This document shows, one piece after another, positions 25,032 to 32,615 of a stretch of 64,000 nt of DNA. The DNA comes from an uncultured Flavobacteriales bacterium. GTDB taxonomy: Bacteria > Bacteroidota > Bacteroidia > Palsa-965. A program made the translations under genes and the position numbers. The notes beneath the pieces were generated by a model that was given only the letters and a program-made list of their open reading frames with translations, did no database searches and was not told the DNA's origin. Position 1 is the stretch's first letter; the number at the start of each line of letters is the position of its first letter. The stretch lies in NCBI GenBank assembly GCA_937974275.1, contig CALJIF010000070.1, forward strand, positions 1 to 64,000, written 5' to 3'.

Positions 25032-26480
25032 ATGAGACCAAGTATAGTTTCAGTAATATTTTTCCTTCTTTCGTTAGCAGTGTATGCGCAGAACCAGGGT
25101 AATGTTTGGATGTTTGGGCAGGGAGGAGCACTAAATTTTAATAGTGGAATACCTGTTCCGTTTGCAGGTAGTCAAGTATTTGGTAATCCCACGCAGCCTG
25201 GCGATTTTTTGCTCAGTGAAGGATGTAGTTCAATCGCAGACAGCAGTGGCAATCTGTTATTCTATTCGAACGGAGAGAAGGTATGGAATAGTTTGAATCA
25301 GGTTATGCCTAATGGCGATAGTTTGTTCGGGTTGTATTCATCAACGTCGGCAGCATTGATAATTCCGGTTCCAATGAGCGATTCATTATACTATGTATTT
25401 ACAACTGATGGAATCGAACGTTATCTGCAACGTGGTTTACGGTATTCTGTAGTGAACATGTGCTTGGATAACGGGAAAGGTGATGTCATTAATTCTCAGA
25501 AAAATGTCCTGCTTTTAGATACGGTTTCCGAAAAGGTTTGTGCGGTAAGGCATCCCAATGGAACTGACATATGGTTAATAACGCACAAATATTTCAGCGA
25601 TTCGTTTTATGCTTATTTAATTACGCCGAACGGAATAAATGCACCGGTTGTTTCCGGTGTGGGGTCAGTACATCTGGGTAATTCCGCAAACTTCAATGGA
25701 TTCGCAGCTGCTCTTGGGCAGATGAAAGCCTCGTTCGATGGAAGTAGAATTGGTCTTGTGTTTTCCAACGTCAATCCCGCAGTGGCTGAGATTTTTGACT
25801 TTGATGCAATTACAGGTGTAGTGTCTAATCCGCTGAGCTTACAAACCAATGGTGGTGAATATGGTATCGAATTTTCTCCCGATAATTCAAAAGTGTATAT
25901 ATCAAATATGTCCGGCGTGTTTCAGTTTAATTTAAACGCAGGGTCATCATCTGCAATTAACGCCTCGAAATTTCAACTAACAAATAACGGTTGTGCTCCT
26001 GCGCCAATGCAAATCGGGCCGGATGGTAAAATTTATGTTTCACGTTGCAATAGTTTTTTAGGTGTAGTTCACAATCCGAACTTGCTCGCCCTCAATTGCA
26101 ATTATGTTAACAACGGATTAAATATTAGTCCCGCTGTTAACAATACGTCGCTACCTGCCTTTATTGCCGGGTTTAATTATCGTAATCATCAACCACCGGA
26201 TTGTCTTACCACGGGTACAGACTTTATAAATACAACAAACCAACCTGTCGCATTTCCTAATCCATTTGCTACAGAAACCGTCATCCAAATGGATACTTAC
26301 TTGGTAGATGGTGTTTTATGTGTTCAAAACATATTTGGAGAAACGGTAACGCGAGTTTCGAATATTAACGGCTATTCGATTACGTTCTTACGAGGTGATC
26401 TTCCTCCCGGACTTTATTTCGCCCAATTTGTTCAAGCAAATCAGGTTGTCGGTGTTGTTAAACTTGTGATCAGTGAATAG
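25032..26480 (+). CDS. Secreted WD40/YVTN-like propeller protein with T9SS sorting domain
   Basis: 482 residues. The signal peptide ends VYA/QNQG. The body starts with the pattern common in Bacteroidota surface propellers (NVWMFGQGGALNFNSGIPV, SSIADSSGNLLFYSNGEKVW, ALIIPVPMSDSLYYVFT) and continues with blades such as YGIEFSPDNSKVYISN and PMQIGPDGKIYVSR. The C-terminal ~75 residues form a T9SS type A domain (VAFPNPFATETVIQ, GVLCVQNIFGETV, LPPGLYFAQFVQANQVVGVVKL). Probably a surface or secreted binding protein; the ligand is unknown. It sits among accessory genes but is itself of a native type. Confidence 0.85.
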   Translation: MRPSIVSVIFFLLSLAVYAQNQGNVWMFGQGGALNFNSGIPVPFAGSQVFGNPTQPGDFLLSEGCSSIADSSGNLLFYSNGEKVWNSLNQVMPNGDSLFGLYSSTSAALIIPVPMSDSLYYVFTTDGIERYLQRGLRYSVVNMCLDNGKGDVINSQKNVLLLDTVSEKVCAVRHPNGTDIWLITHKYFSDSFYAYLITPNGINAPVVSGVGSVHLGNSANFNGFAAALGQMKASFDGSRIGLVFSNVNPAVAEIFDFDAITGVVSNPLSLQTNGGEYGIEFSPDNSKVYISNMSGVFQFNLNAGSSSAINASKFQLTNNGCAPAPMQIGPDGKIYVSRCNSFLGVVHNPNLLALNCNYVNNGLNISPAVNNTSLPAFIAGFNYRNHQPPDCLTTGTDFINTTNQPVAFPNPFATETVIQMDTYLVDGVLCVQNIFGETVTRVSNINGYSITFLRGDLPPGLYFAQFVQANQVVGVVKLVISE

Positions 26481-26527
26481 AACGAAAAGATCCGCAAGAC
26501 TTAACTTAAATCACACTCAAATCACCC

Positions 26528-27148
26528 ATGGCTCCCGATAAAAATCTCAAATTTCCGCTTCCCAACTACGACCGGCTTTGTTTCCTGAAGAATTGTATAA
26601 CCAATCCCAATATTATTGTGGGTGATTATACATACTACGATGATTTCGAAAATGTGGAGAATTTTGAAAAGAATGTGAAGTACCATTTCGATTTTATCGG
26701 AGATCGTTTGATTATCGGTAAGTTCTGTATGATTGCTTCGGATGTGAAGTTTATTATGAATGGTGGTAATCACTTAACAGAGGCCTTGTCCACGTATCCG
26801 TTTGCAATATTCGGTAACGGGTGGGAGCATGCCATGGACAATAAATCGTATCCGCATAAAGGTGACATTAGTATCGGAAATGATGTATGGATCGGATACA
26901 ATGCCACCATTATGGCCGGTGTAACCGTTGGTGACGGTGCAATTATTGCAGCAAATTCGACGGTAGTAAACGATGTTGAGCCGTATTCTATTGTTGGTGG
27001 CAATCCTGCACGACTGATAAAGAAGCGTTTTTCGGAAGACACTATTGCAAAACTCCTGGAATTGCAATGGTGGAACTGGGATATTGATAAAGTAACCCGT
27101 AACGTGCAGCACTTAACCGGGAATGAATTGGATAGGATAATTGAATAA
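26528..27148 (+). CDS. Vat-family (xenobiotic) O-acetyltransferase, left-handed beta-helix
   Basis: 206 residues, close to the usual Vat length of about 210. Hexapeptide repeats form a left-handed beta-helix (IIGKFCMIASDVKFIMNG; GDISIGNDVWIGYNATI; GVTVGDGAIIAANSTVV), followed by the C-terminal helix (YSIVGGNPARLIKKRF). His82 in GGNHLTEALSTYPF is at the position of the catalytic base in streptogramin acetyltransferases. Family members acetylate virginiamycin A-type streptogramins or other hydroxyl acceptors with acetyl-CoA. Whether this one gives resistance or modifies a sugar is open. The accessory location beside a tRNA fits an acquired gene. Confidence 0.88.
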   Translation: MAPDKNLKFPLPNYDRLCFLKNCITNPNIIVGDYTYYDDFENVENFEKNVKYHFDFIGDRLIIGKFCMIASDVKFIMNGGNHLTEALSTYPFAIFGNGWEHAMDNKSYPHKGDISIGNDVWIGYNATIMAGVTVGDGAIIAANSTVVNDVEPYSIVGGNPARLIKKRFSEDTIAKLLELQWWNWDIDKVTRNVQHLTGNELDRIIE

Positions 27149-27200
27149 ATGTTGAGCTTTGTGTAAAAAAAACAATTAAAACAACTGTTACAAGAATTAA

Positions 27201-27848
27201 ATGATTAAAGAACTGCATAAAATATTCAATGAACTAAACAGATATTCATTTCCATTTAATGACAGCGTGAAGGAAATTCCCCGGAACGGTATTTATATAA
27301 TGTTCGAAAAGGGTGAAGTATTCGACGGCTATGACCGAATAGTTAGAGTCGGGACACATACCGGTGATAGGCAATTACGTTCGAGGCTCAACCAACATTT
27401 CGTGAAAGAGAATAAAAACAGAAGTATTTTCAGAAAGAATATTGGTCGTTGTTTGTTGAATAGAGATCAAAGCTCGTATTTGCCGTTGTGGGAATTGGAT
27501 ACTACTTCAAAAGCGCAGAAGGAAAAGTACTCGAAGTATCTTGATGTTGAATTTGAGAAAAGTGTGGAGAAAAGCATTAGTAGCTATATACAAAACTATC
27601 TTTCGTTTTGTGTTTTCCGAATGGATACTAAAACGGAAAGGCTTTTTTGGGAAAGTAAAATTGTTTCGACACTTGCTGCATCCAACAAATTAAAACCCTC
27701 CCCAAATTGGTTAGGAAATTATTCAACTAAGGATAAAATACGAGCAAGCGGACTGTGGCAGGTCAATGAGTTGTACAATGAAGTATTGAGTGCTAAAGAA
27801 TTGGAAGAGTTAAATGAAATAGTATCGGGGAAAGGCTATAATCCATGA
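27201..27848 (+). CDS. GIY-YIG-like nuclease domain protein
   Basis: 215 residues, soluble. The N-terminal half follows GIY-YIG order: GIY at 30-32, the second-strand RIVRVG (47-51) in place of YIG, Arg62 (SRLNQHF), and further on Glu151 (WESKIVSTLA) and Asn169 (SPNWLG), positions that match the catalytic Arg, Glu and Asn of the superfamily. About 80 residues (RSIFRKNIG to FCVFRM) separate the parts. Such stand-alone proteins occur in genome islands and some defence loci. The stop overlaps the start of the next small membrane protein (ATGA, 27845-27848), so the two are probably co-translated. Confidence 0.75.
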   Translation: MIKELHKIFNELNRYSFPFNDSVKEIPRNGIYIMFEKGEVFDGYDRIVRVGTHTGDRQLRSRLNQHFVKENKNRSIFRKNIGRCLLNRDQSSYLPLWELDTTSKAQKEKYSKYLDVEFEKSVEKSISSYIQNYLSFCVFRMDTKTERLFWESKIVSTLAASNKLKPSPNWLGNYSTKDKIRASGLWQVNELYNEVLSAKELEELNEIVSGKGYNP

Positions 27849-28096
27849 ACTCCACTAAATCAAACGTTTTATTCAGCATCGGAATTATCACTGCCACATG
27901 GTTCGCTTTAACCGGTATTGTTTGGGCGTACTATGCTTGCTTGGTTATTGCTTATCCGTTCGGGTTAGCGAGTTTTTTAATTTGGAGAAGTATTAAAAGT
28001 GATGGCAAACCTCGAAACAAATTCATTCCGATTATATTAATAATTGGTCTGGTGCTTTCAATTTCGGTGCTGATGTATTTGTTGCTATTTGATTGA
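27845..28096 (+). CDS. Small membrane protein coupled to the GIY-YIG gene
   Basis: 83 residues with about three hydrophobic segments (9-28, 30-47 and 61-81) separated by a short basic loop (RRSIKSDGKPRNKF region). Its ATG overlaps the stop of the GIY-YIG-like gene by four bases, the best evidence that it is real and works with it. No recognised family; a membrane partner, effector or immunity role is speculative. Confidence 0.6.
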   Translation: MNSTKSNVLFSIGIITATWFALTGIVWAYYACLVIAYPFGLASFLIWRSIKSDGKPRNKFIPIILIIGLVLSISVLMYLLLFD

Positions 28097-28218
28097 ACTA
28101 ATGCACGTGGCATCGGCATTTTCAGATATACATCCCCGCATAGTTGGCGATCCTGCTCATTACTCGACGATTGGGTTTCAAATTATCTGTAAATTCGTTG
28201 GCAATAAACCGCGCGAAA

Positions 28219-29580
28219 ATGGTTCAAGCCTTTAAATACTTTACCAAGAATCTATCGCTGTTCTTTTTCGTATTTCTGATCATCTTCACTATAGATCGGC
28301 ATCATTGGTACCAGGTGGCTTCCAAGCCGGAGTTGGGCCCGTTCGAGTCGGATGTTGCGGTGTATTACTCGTACTTGCCGGCGTTCTTTTATGGCACACC
28401 TCAGGAGTTAGCTTCGATTTGTAAAGAAAATCGGTACACCATCGGAATGGCGATTATGTATTCGCCTGCTTTTTTTGTTGGTGATATTATTGCTCGACAA
28501 TCCGGCGAAAAAGTAAACGGGTACTCTAAGCCGTATCAGCGGGCAATACGATGGGGGAGCGTAATCTTTGCTTTTATAGGACTTTGGTTTGCCAGAAAAA
28601 ACTTGTTGATGTTCTTTAGTGACACCGTTACGTTGATAGCATTAGCCTGTGTTTTTTTCGGCACGAATTTGTTTTACTACACGTTCAGTACCGGAGAAAT
28701 GTCGCACAGCTATTTGTTCTTTTTTTATTCGGTGTTTGTGTATTGTTCAATAAAATTCGTGCTTGAGGATAATTATAAATATCTCGTTTGGATGGGACTG
28801 CTGGGAGGCATGATGGTGCTGATACGCCCTACCTCTGTTTTGCTGTTTTTATTTCCGGTGGTGTTTAAGGTAAGTTCTTTTTCCGATATCAAAGATCGAT
28901 TGGCGTTGTTTTTTAAGCCACGAGCGCAACTGTTAATGGGCCTGGTTTTATTTATGATACCAATTGTATTGCAAATGTTGGTGTGGAAAAAGTATCATGG
29001 TTCTTATGTGTATTACAGCTATGGGGACGAACGTTTTTTCTTTTCTGATCCCCAAATCATCAACTTCCTGTTCAGTTATCGAAAGGGTTGGCTGCTCTAT
29101 ACGCCAATAATGATTTTTTCATTGCTAGGTATTTTACTTTCGAGAAAATACTTGAATGATTTATTTTGGTTTCTAATTCTGTTTATACCACTCAATATTT
29201 ATATTTTAAGTTGCTGGTGGGATTGGGGCTACGGTGGTTCATTCGGCTGCAGAGCATTGATTGAGTCCTATGCGGTTTTAATATTTCCATTTGCATTATT
29301 TGTTAAATGGTGCTTTTCGTTAAGTATGAAATATCCTGTCGGAAAAATTGCGATCAGAGGCGCGTTATTAATCGTCCTCTTTCTGTTAATACAGTTTAAT
29401 ATATTCCAGGTATGGCAGTATAAAAACCTAATTATACATTGGGCAGGAATGAACGAAAGAGCATATAAACATGTTTTTCTAAGAAGCTCACTGAACTATG
29501 GTGAGTTGCAGTATGTGCATGATTCATTAATTATTGATGTGGATATCATGAAGCGGAGAAAAGGGATTAGGGATGACTGA
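28219..29580 (+). CDS. Polytopic membrane protein, GT-C-glycosyltransferase-like
   Basis: 453 residues from the ATG at 28219; the frame is open from a TTG at 28144, but those residues look untranslated. About ten to eleven membrane helices are predicted. The first periplasmic loop has acidic residues (ELGPFESDVAVYYSYLPAFF), as in GT-C enzymes that use polyprenyl-linked sugars, and a later loop carries CWWDWGYGGSFGCRALIE, a motif seen in uncharacterised GT-C-like membrane proteins. The likely role is sugar transfer to lipid or protein at the membrane. Donor and acceptor cannot be inferred. Confidence 0.65.
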   Translation: MVQAFKYFTKNLSLFFFVFLIIFTIDRHHWYQVASKPELGPFESDVAVYYSYLPAFFYGTPQELASICKENRYTIGMAIMYSPAFFVGDIIARQSGEKVNGYSKPYQRAIRWGSVIFAFIGLWFARKNLLMFFSDTVTLIALACVFFGTNLFYYTFSTGEMSHSYLFFFYSVFVYCSIKFVLEDNYKYLVWMGLLGGMMVLIRPTSVLLFLFPVVFKVSSFSDIKDRLALFFKPRAQLLMGLVLFMIPIVLQMLVWKKYHGSYVYYSYGDERFFFSDPQIINFLFSYRKGWLLYTPIMIFSLLGILLSRKYLNDLFWFLILFIPLNIYILSCWWDWGYGGSFGCRALIESYAVLIFPFALFVKWCFSLSMKYPVGKIAIRGALLIVLFLLIQFNIFQVWQYKNLIIHWAGMNERAYKHVFLRSSLNYGELQYVHDSLIIDVDIMKRRKGIRDD

Positions 29581-29714
29581 TTTAGAAGTTTCCTGTGGGA
29601 CGATGCGGAAGATATGCCGAAGCATTGTGCTTTGTGTGAAACGAGGTACATGATGATCATTCCCATCGTACTTTTGACGTGTTAAACGCTGTAGTCTCAC
29701 CTAAAACCACCCCT

Positions 29715-30032
29715 ATGTTTATTTGGAAAGCCGTTGTTGGTTTTGTAAACGATAAGCAGTATCGTGAATTGTTAGTTGCTACCACCGTGATCTTGTTATT
29801 GGGTGCTTTTGCATTTCAATGGATAGAAGGTTGGCGTTTTTTGGACGCGTTGTATTTCTGTGTATGCACATTAACTACCATTGGTTACGGAGATGTGACT
29901 CCTCAAACCGATTTCGGGAAAGTGTTTAATATGTTTTACATCCTGCTTGGTCTTGGATTGATTCTGGGCTTCGTGAATATTGTAGGAAAACATTTAAGCG
30001 ATACGAGGAAGAAGTTGAATAGTAAGGAGTAA
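29715..30032 (+). CDS. Two-helix potassium channel protein
   Basis: 105 residues from the ATG at 29715 (a GTG at 29679 would add 12). Helix 1 (about 18-37), a pore helix with the K+ selectivity filter TTIGYGD (54-60), and helix 2 (about 72-92) make one two-TM subunit, so four would form a pore. There is no cytoplasmic RCK/TrkA_N domain and only a short basic tail, so gating is unknown. Transcribed alone; the repeat region begins right at its stop codon. Confidence 0.88.
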   Translation: MFIWKAVVGFVNDKQYRELLVATTVILLLGAFAFQWIEGWRFLDALYFCVCTLTTIGYGDVTPQTDFGKVFNMFYILLGLGLILGFVNIVGKHLSDTRKKLNSKE

Positions 30033-30260
30033 TTTTAGATTGTTGAATGTTGATTTTAGATTGTTGAATGGCCATGCTAGAGTTTAACCGCAATCCAAAG
30101 GACTCCTATGGAGAGTCCGCAGCGGAGGCGCGGAGTTCCCAAAGTGGAATTGTAAAGAGAGATTGTTGATTTTGGATTGTTGAATGTTGATCGGCCATGC
30201 TAGAGTTTAACCGCAATCCAAGGGACTCCTATGAGAGTCCGCAACGGAGGCGCGAAGTTC
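30032..30260. repeat. Duplicated ~100-bp non-coding repeat with internal hairpin
   Basis: Two direct copies. Copy 1 (about 30032-30138) and copy 2 (about 30160-30260) each have a leader with repeated GATTGTTGA units and then a conserved core (30070-30138 and 30193-30260) starting GGCCATGCTAGAGTTTAACC. The core contains a hairpin, GGACTC/GAGTCC, with a 7-nt loop in copy 1 and 6 nt in copy 2; differences leave the arms intact. No ORF runs through it. Looks like a non-autonomous dispersed element. The remainder to 30463 shows no gene, only the promoter-like TACCTTCG at 30438-30445 for the next gene. Confidence 0.75.
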
Positions 30261-30463
30261 GACTCGCAGGGCGTGATTTGTTGTAGTAATTCAGCGTAAC
30301 TCGCAGTGAGATGGATGCGCTAATGTTAGAGCTCCGTTAATAAAACATAACGCCGCTTGATATCAACTGTTTTAAGTGAATAAGTGATGCAGTAATGTGC
30401 TTTTTTCGGGATGAAGTAGATTAATTCAATTACCTTCGCAGCACAAATTAAACCTCTAAATCA

Positions 30464-32374
30464 ATGAACAAGAAATTTACAATTTTGGGAGCAGTTATGC
30501 TCTCCTGGATGGCGTTGTCTGCTCAGCAAAGCAGCAATGCAGTGCAAGGTGGTGGTCCACCAACAATTACGGATTCCGTAACCTATACAGGCGGTATTTC
30601 TACCTGGACAGTGCCTTGCGGTGTAACATCTATTAATATCACGGCATACGGTGCACAAGGCGGCAACGGAGCAACCGGTGGTAACAATGCAACCGGCGGA
30701 TTCGGTGGCTTGGGCGGCGCAGTTCAAGCGACGATGAGCGTTACTCCCGGTCAGGTACTGAATATTTTCGTAGGTGGTGCAGGTACACAACCTACCGGAG
30801 GTTTTAACGGTGGCGGTAATGGTGGTTCAACCAATGCCGGCGGTGGAGGCGGTGCTACTGATATTCGTATTAACGGTACTTCATTAAATGAACGTGTATT
30901 GGTTGCCGGCGGCGGTGGCGGCGGCGGTCGTGCAGGTTGCGAACAATCTATTGTTGCCGGTGGTAACGGTGGTTTTGGAGGTAACGGTGCAGGTGCGAAT
31001 GGTACTGATGCTCCAACATCTAATGGTGTTGCGGGTGGCGGTTTCGGCGCTAACGGACAAACTGCAGGTGCTGCGGGTATCGGATGCAGCGGCTTCTTAG
31101 GTGCTCCGGGTTTTAATGGTGTTTCCGGCGTGGGTGGTAACGGTGGTAACGGACAAGCTTGTTGCTGCTTCAACGCTGCAAGTATTCCCGGCGGCGGCGG
31201 CGGCGGCGGCGGCTTTGATGGCGGCGGCGGCGGCGGTGGTGGTTCTGCAGGAACTACAGGCTGTTCTGGTAACGACAAAGGTGCAGGTGGCGGTGGTGCC
31301 GGTGGTACTAATTATGCGGATGCAGCGTTGACTAACTATAACCAGTTAACTGCTTCTCGCACAGGAAACGGTGCGGTGTATATTTCTTATTTAAGTCCGC
31401 TTCCTGGTTTTACCGCAACCTCTTACATCAGCACAATATTTTGTGTAGGCACTCAGTTTACTGTTGATGCAGGTGATTTGTACGGCAACGCTACTTCCTT
31501 CCAATGGGCTGCTACAGGGGATTTATCACTGGTTAGTGGTCAGGGAACAGGAACAGCAACTTTCACTATGGGAGCAAATGGTGGTGATGTAATTGTTTAT
31601 GGTCAGAACGCTTGTGGAACCGGAATTGCGGATACTGTAACTTTTACTGCATTGGCATTGCCTGTTGTTACTGCAACTGCAGGATCTGCAGCGGTTTGTG
31701 CAGGTGATTCAACAGTAGTTACTGCTTCAGGTGCTTCAGGGTATTTTTGGTTCCCGATCAGCGCCGGCACACCTAGTGTAACGGTTACTCCTTCTGCAAC
31801 TACCACCTATACTGTTGTTGGAACAGACGTAAATGGCTGTACAGATACTACAACAGTTACAGTTACAGTAAATGCATTACCAACAGTAACAGTAAGTGCT
31901 TTAGGTACAGTTTGCGTGGATGATGCTTCTGTGTTGTTGACACAAGGTAGTCCTGCGGGTGGTGTGTATAGCGGTACCGGTGTTGGTGCGGGTAATTTCT
32001 CTCCTGCTACTGCAGGTGTTGGAACTCACGCTATCACGTACACTTACACCGATACTAGCGGTTGTACGAATGCTGCTACACAAAATATCATCGTTGATGC
32101 TTGCGTGGGAATCAATGAATTAAACATCAACAACTTGTTGAGTGCAACTCCAAACCCTGCTACAGAAGTGGTAACCTTAACATGGAACCCTGCTGTACGT
32201 GTTGCGGTAATTGAAGTTGTAGATATTCAAGGACGTGTAGTTAACACAGTATCTAATCCGACTACATCAAGCGTAAATATTGACGTAGTAAGTTTACCTG
32301 CCGGTGTTTACACAATTCGTGTAATCGACAACGTAAATAAAGTAACACCTCAGACTACTTTCATCAAGAAGTAA
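30464..32374 (+). CDS. Glycine-rich secreted protein with Ig-like region and T9SS sorting domain
   Basis: 636 residues. The signal peptide ends LSA/QQSS. Residues about 35-310 form a glycine-rich domain (YTGGISTWTVPCGVTSINIT, then Gly-rich loops up to GAVYISY) of the type also found in ALK/LTK-like receptors and many bacterial surface proteins; several Cys, including CCC, are present. Then come PKD/Ig-like modules (about 315-545, including VCAGDSTVVTASGASGYFW), and a T9SS type A domain (LLSATPNPATEVVTLTWN, VIEVVDIQGRVV, GVYTIRVIDN). Two in-frame GGC tracts (31190-31213 and 31220-31234) encode Gly runs and are slippage-prone. A structural or adhesive surface role is likely. Confidence 0.88.
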   Translation: MNKKFTILGAVMLSWMALSAQQSSNAVQGGGPPTITDSVTYTGGISTWTVPCGVTSINITAYGAQGGNGATGGNNATGGFGGLGGAVQATMSVTPGQVLNIFVGGAGTQPTGGFNGGGNGGSTNAGGGGGATDIRINGTSLNERVLVAGGGGGGGRAGCEQSIVAGGNGGFGGNGAGANGTDAPTSNGVAGGGFGANGQTAGAAGIGCSGFLGAPGFNGVSGVGGNGGNGQACCCFNAASIPGGGGGGGGFDGGGGGGGGSAGTTGCSGNDKGAGGGGAGGTNYADAALTNYNQLTASRTGNGAVYISYLSPLPGFTATSYISTIFCVGTQFTVDAGDLYGNATSFQWAATGDLSLVSGQGTGTATFTMGANGGDVIVYGQNACGTGIADTVTFTALALPVVTATAGSAAVCAGDSTVVTASGASGYFWFPISAGTPSVTVTPSATTTYTVVGTDVNGCTDTTTVTVTVNALPTVTVSALGTVCVDDASVLLTQGSPAGGVYSGTGVGAGNFSPATAGVGTHAITYTYTDTSGCTNAATQNIIVDACVGINELNINNLLSATPNPATEVVTLTWNPAVRVAVIEVVDIQGRVVNTVSNPTTSSVNIDVVSLPAGVYTIRVIDNVNKVTPQTTFIKK

Positions 32375-32393
32375 TCGCGGTTATAATTTGAAG

Positions 32394-32427
32394 AAGGCTG
32401 TCTCCGAAAGGGGACAGCCTTTTTTTA
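32394..32427 (+). terminator. Strong intrinsic terminator
   Basis: A 12-bp stem (AAGGCTGTCTCC with GGGGACAGCCTT, one T-G pair), GAAA tetraloop and T7 tract, 19 nt after the glycine-rich gene. Confidence 0.93.
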
Positions 32428-32430
32428 TTT

Positions 32431-32598
32431 CCGTTGACTGAGCGGAGTCGAAGTCAACGGAATTGAGCGGAGCCCCTTTTTATATATGGCGGCTGAGCGG
32501 AGCCGAAGCCACCATAAAAAAGTGCTCATCATATTTCAGTTGACTTCGACTCCGCTCAGTCAACTGAAATATGGTGGCTGAGCGGAGCCAAAGCCACC
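32431..32598. repeat. Cluster of four REP-like palindromes sharing TGAGCGGAG
   Basis: Four imperfect palindromes lie in 168 bp: 32431-32460 (CCGTTGAC arms), 32487-32514 (GGCGGCT/AGCCACC arms), 32531-32572 (a 42-nt palindrome with arms ATATTTCAGTTGAC) and 32573-32598 (GGTGGCT/AGCCACC). All have the core TGAGCGGAGYCRAAG, the third in inverted orientation. A fifth partial core is at 32464-32474. The arms differ while the core stays, as in dispersed REP-like elements of many bacteria. They lie in the gap between convergent genes. Confidence 0.85.
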
Positions 32599-32615
32599 AA
32601 CGTCGAAGCCACCCA

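Noticed and set aside
30751..31278. A 175-residue Pro-rich frame on the minus strand
   Set aside because: It is the exact complement of the GGC-rich Gly stretch of the T9SS cargo gene. Composition comes from the sense strand.
32487..32598. CRISPR-like array from the palindromes
   Set aside because: Units are palindromic with differing arms and uneven spacing, not identical repeats with unique spacers.
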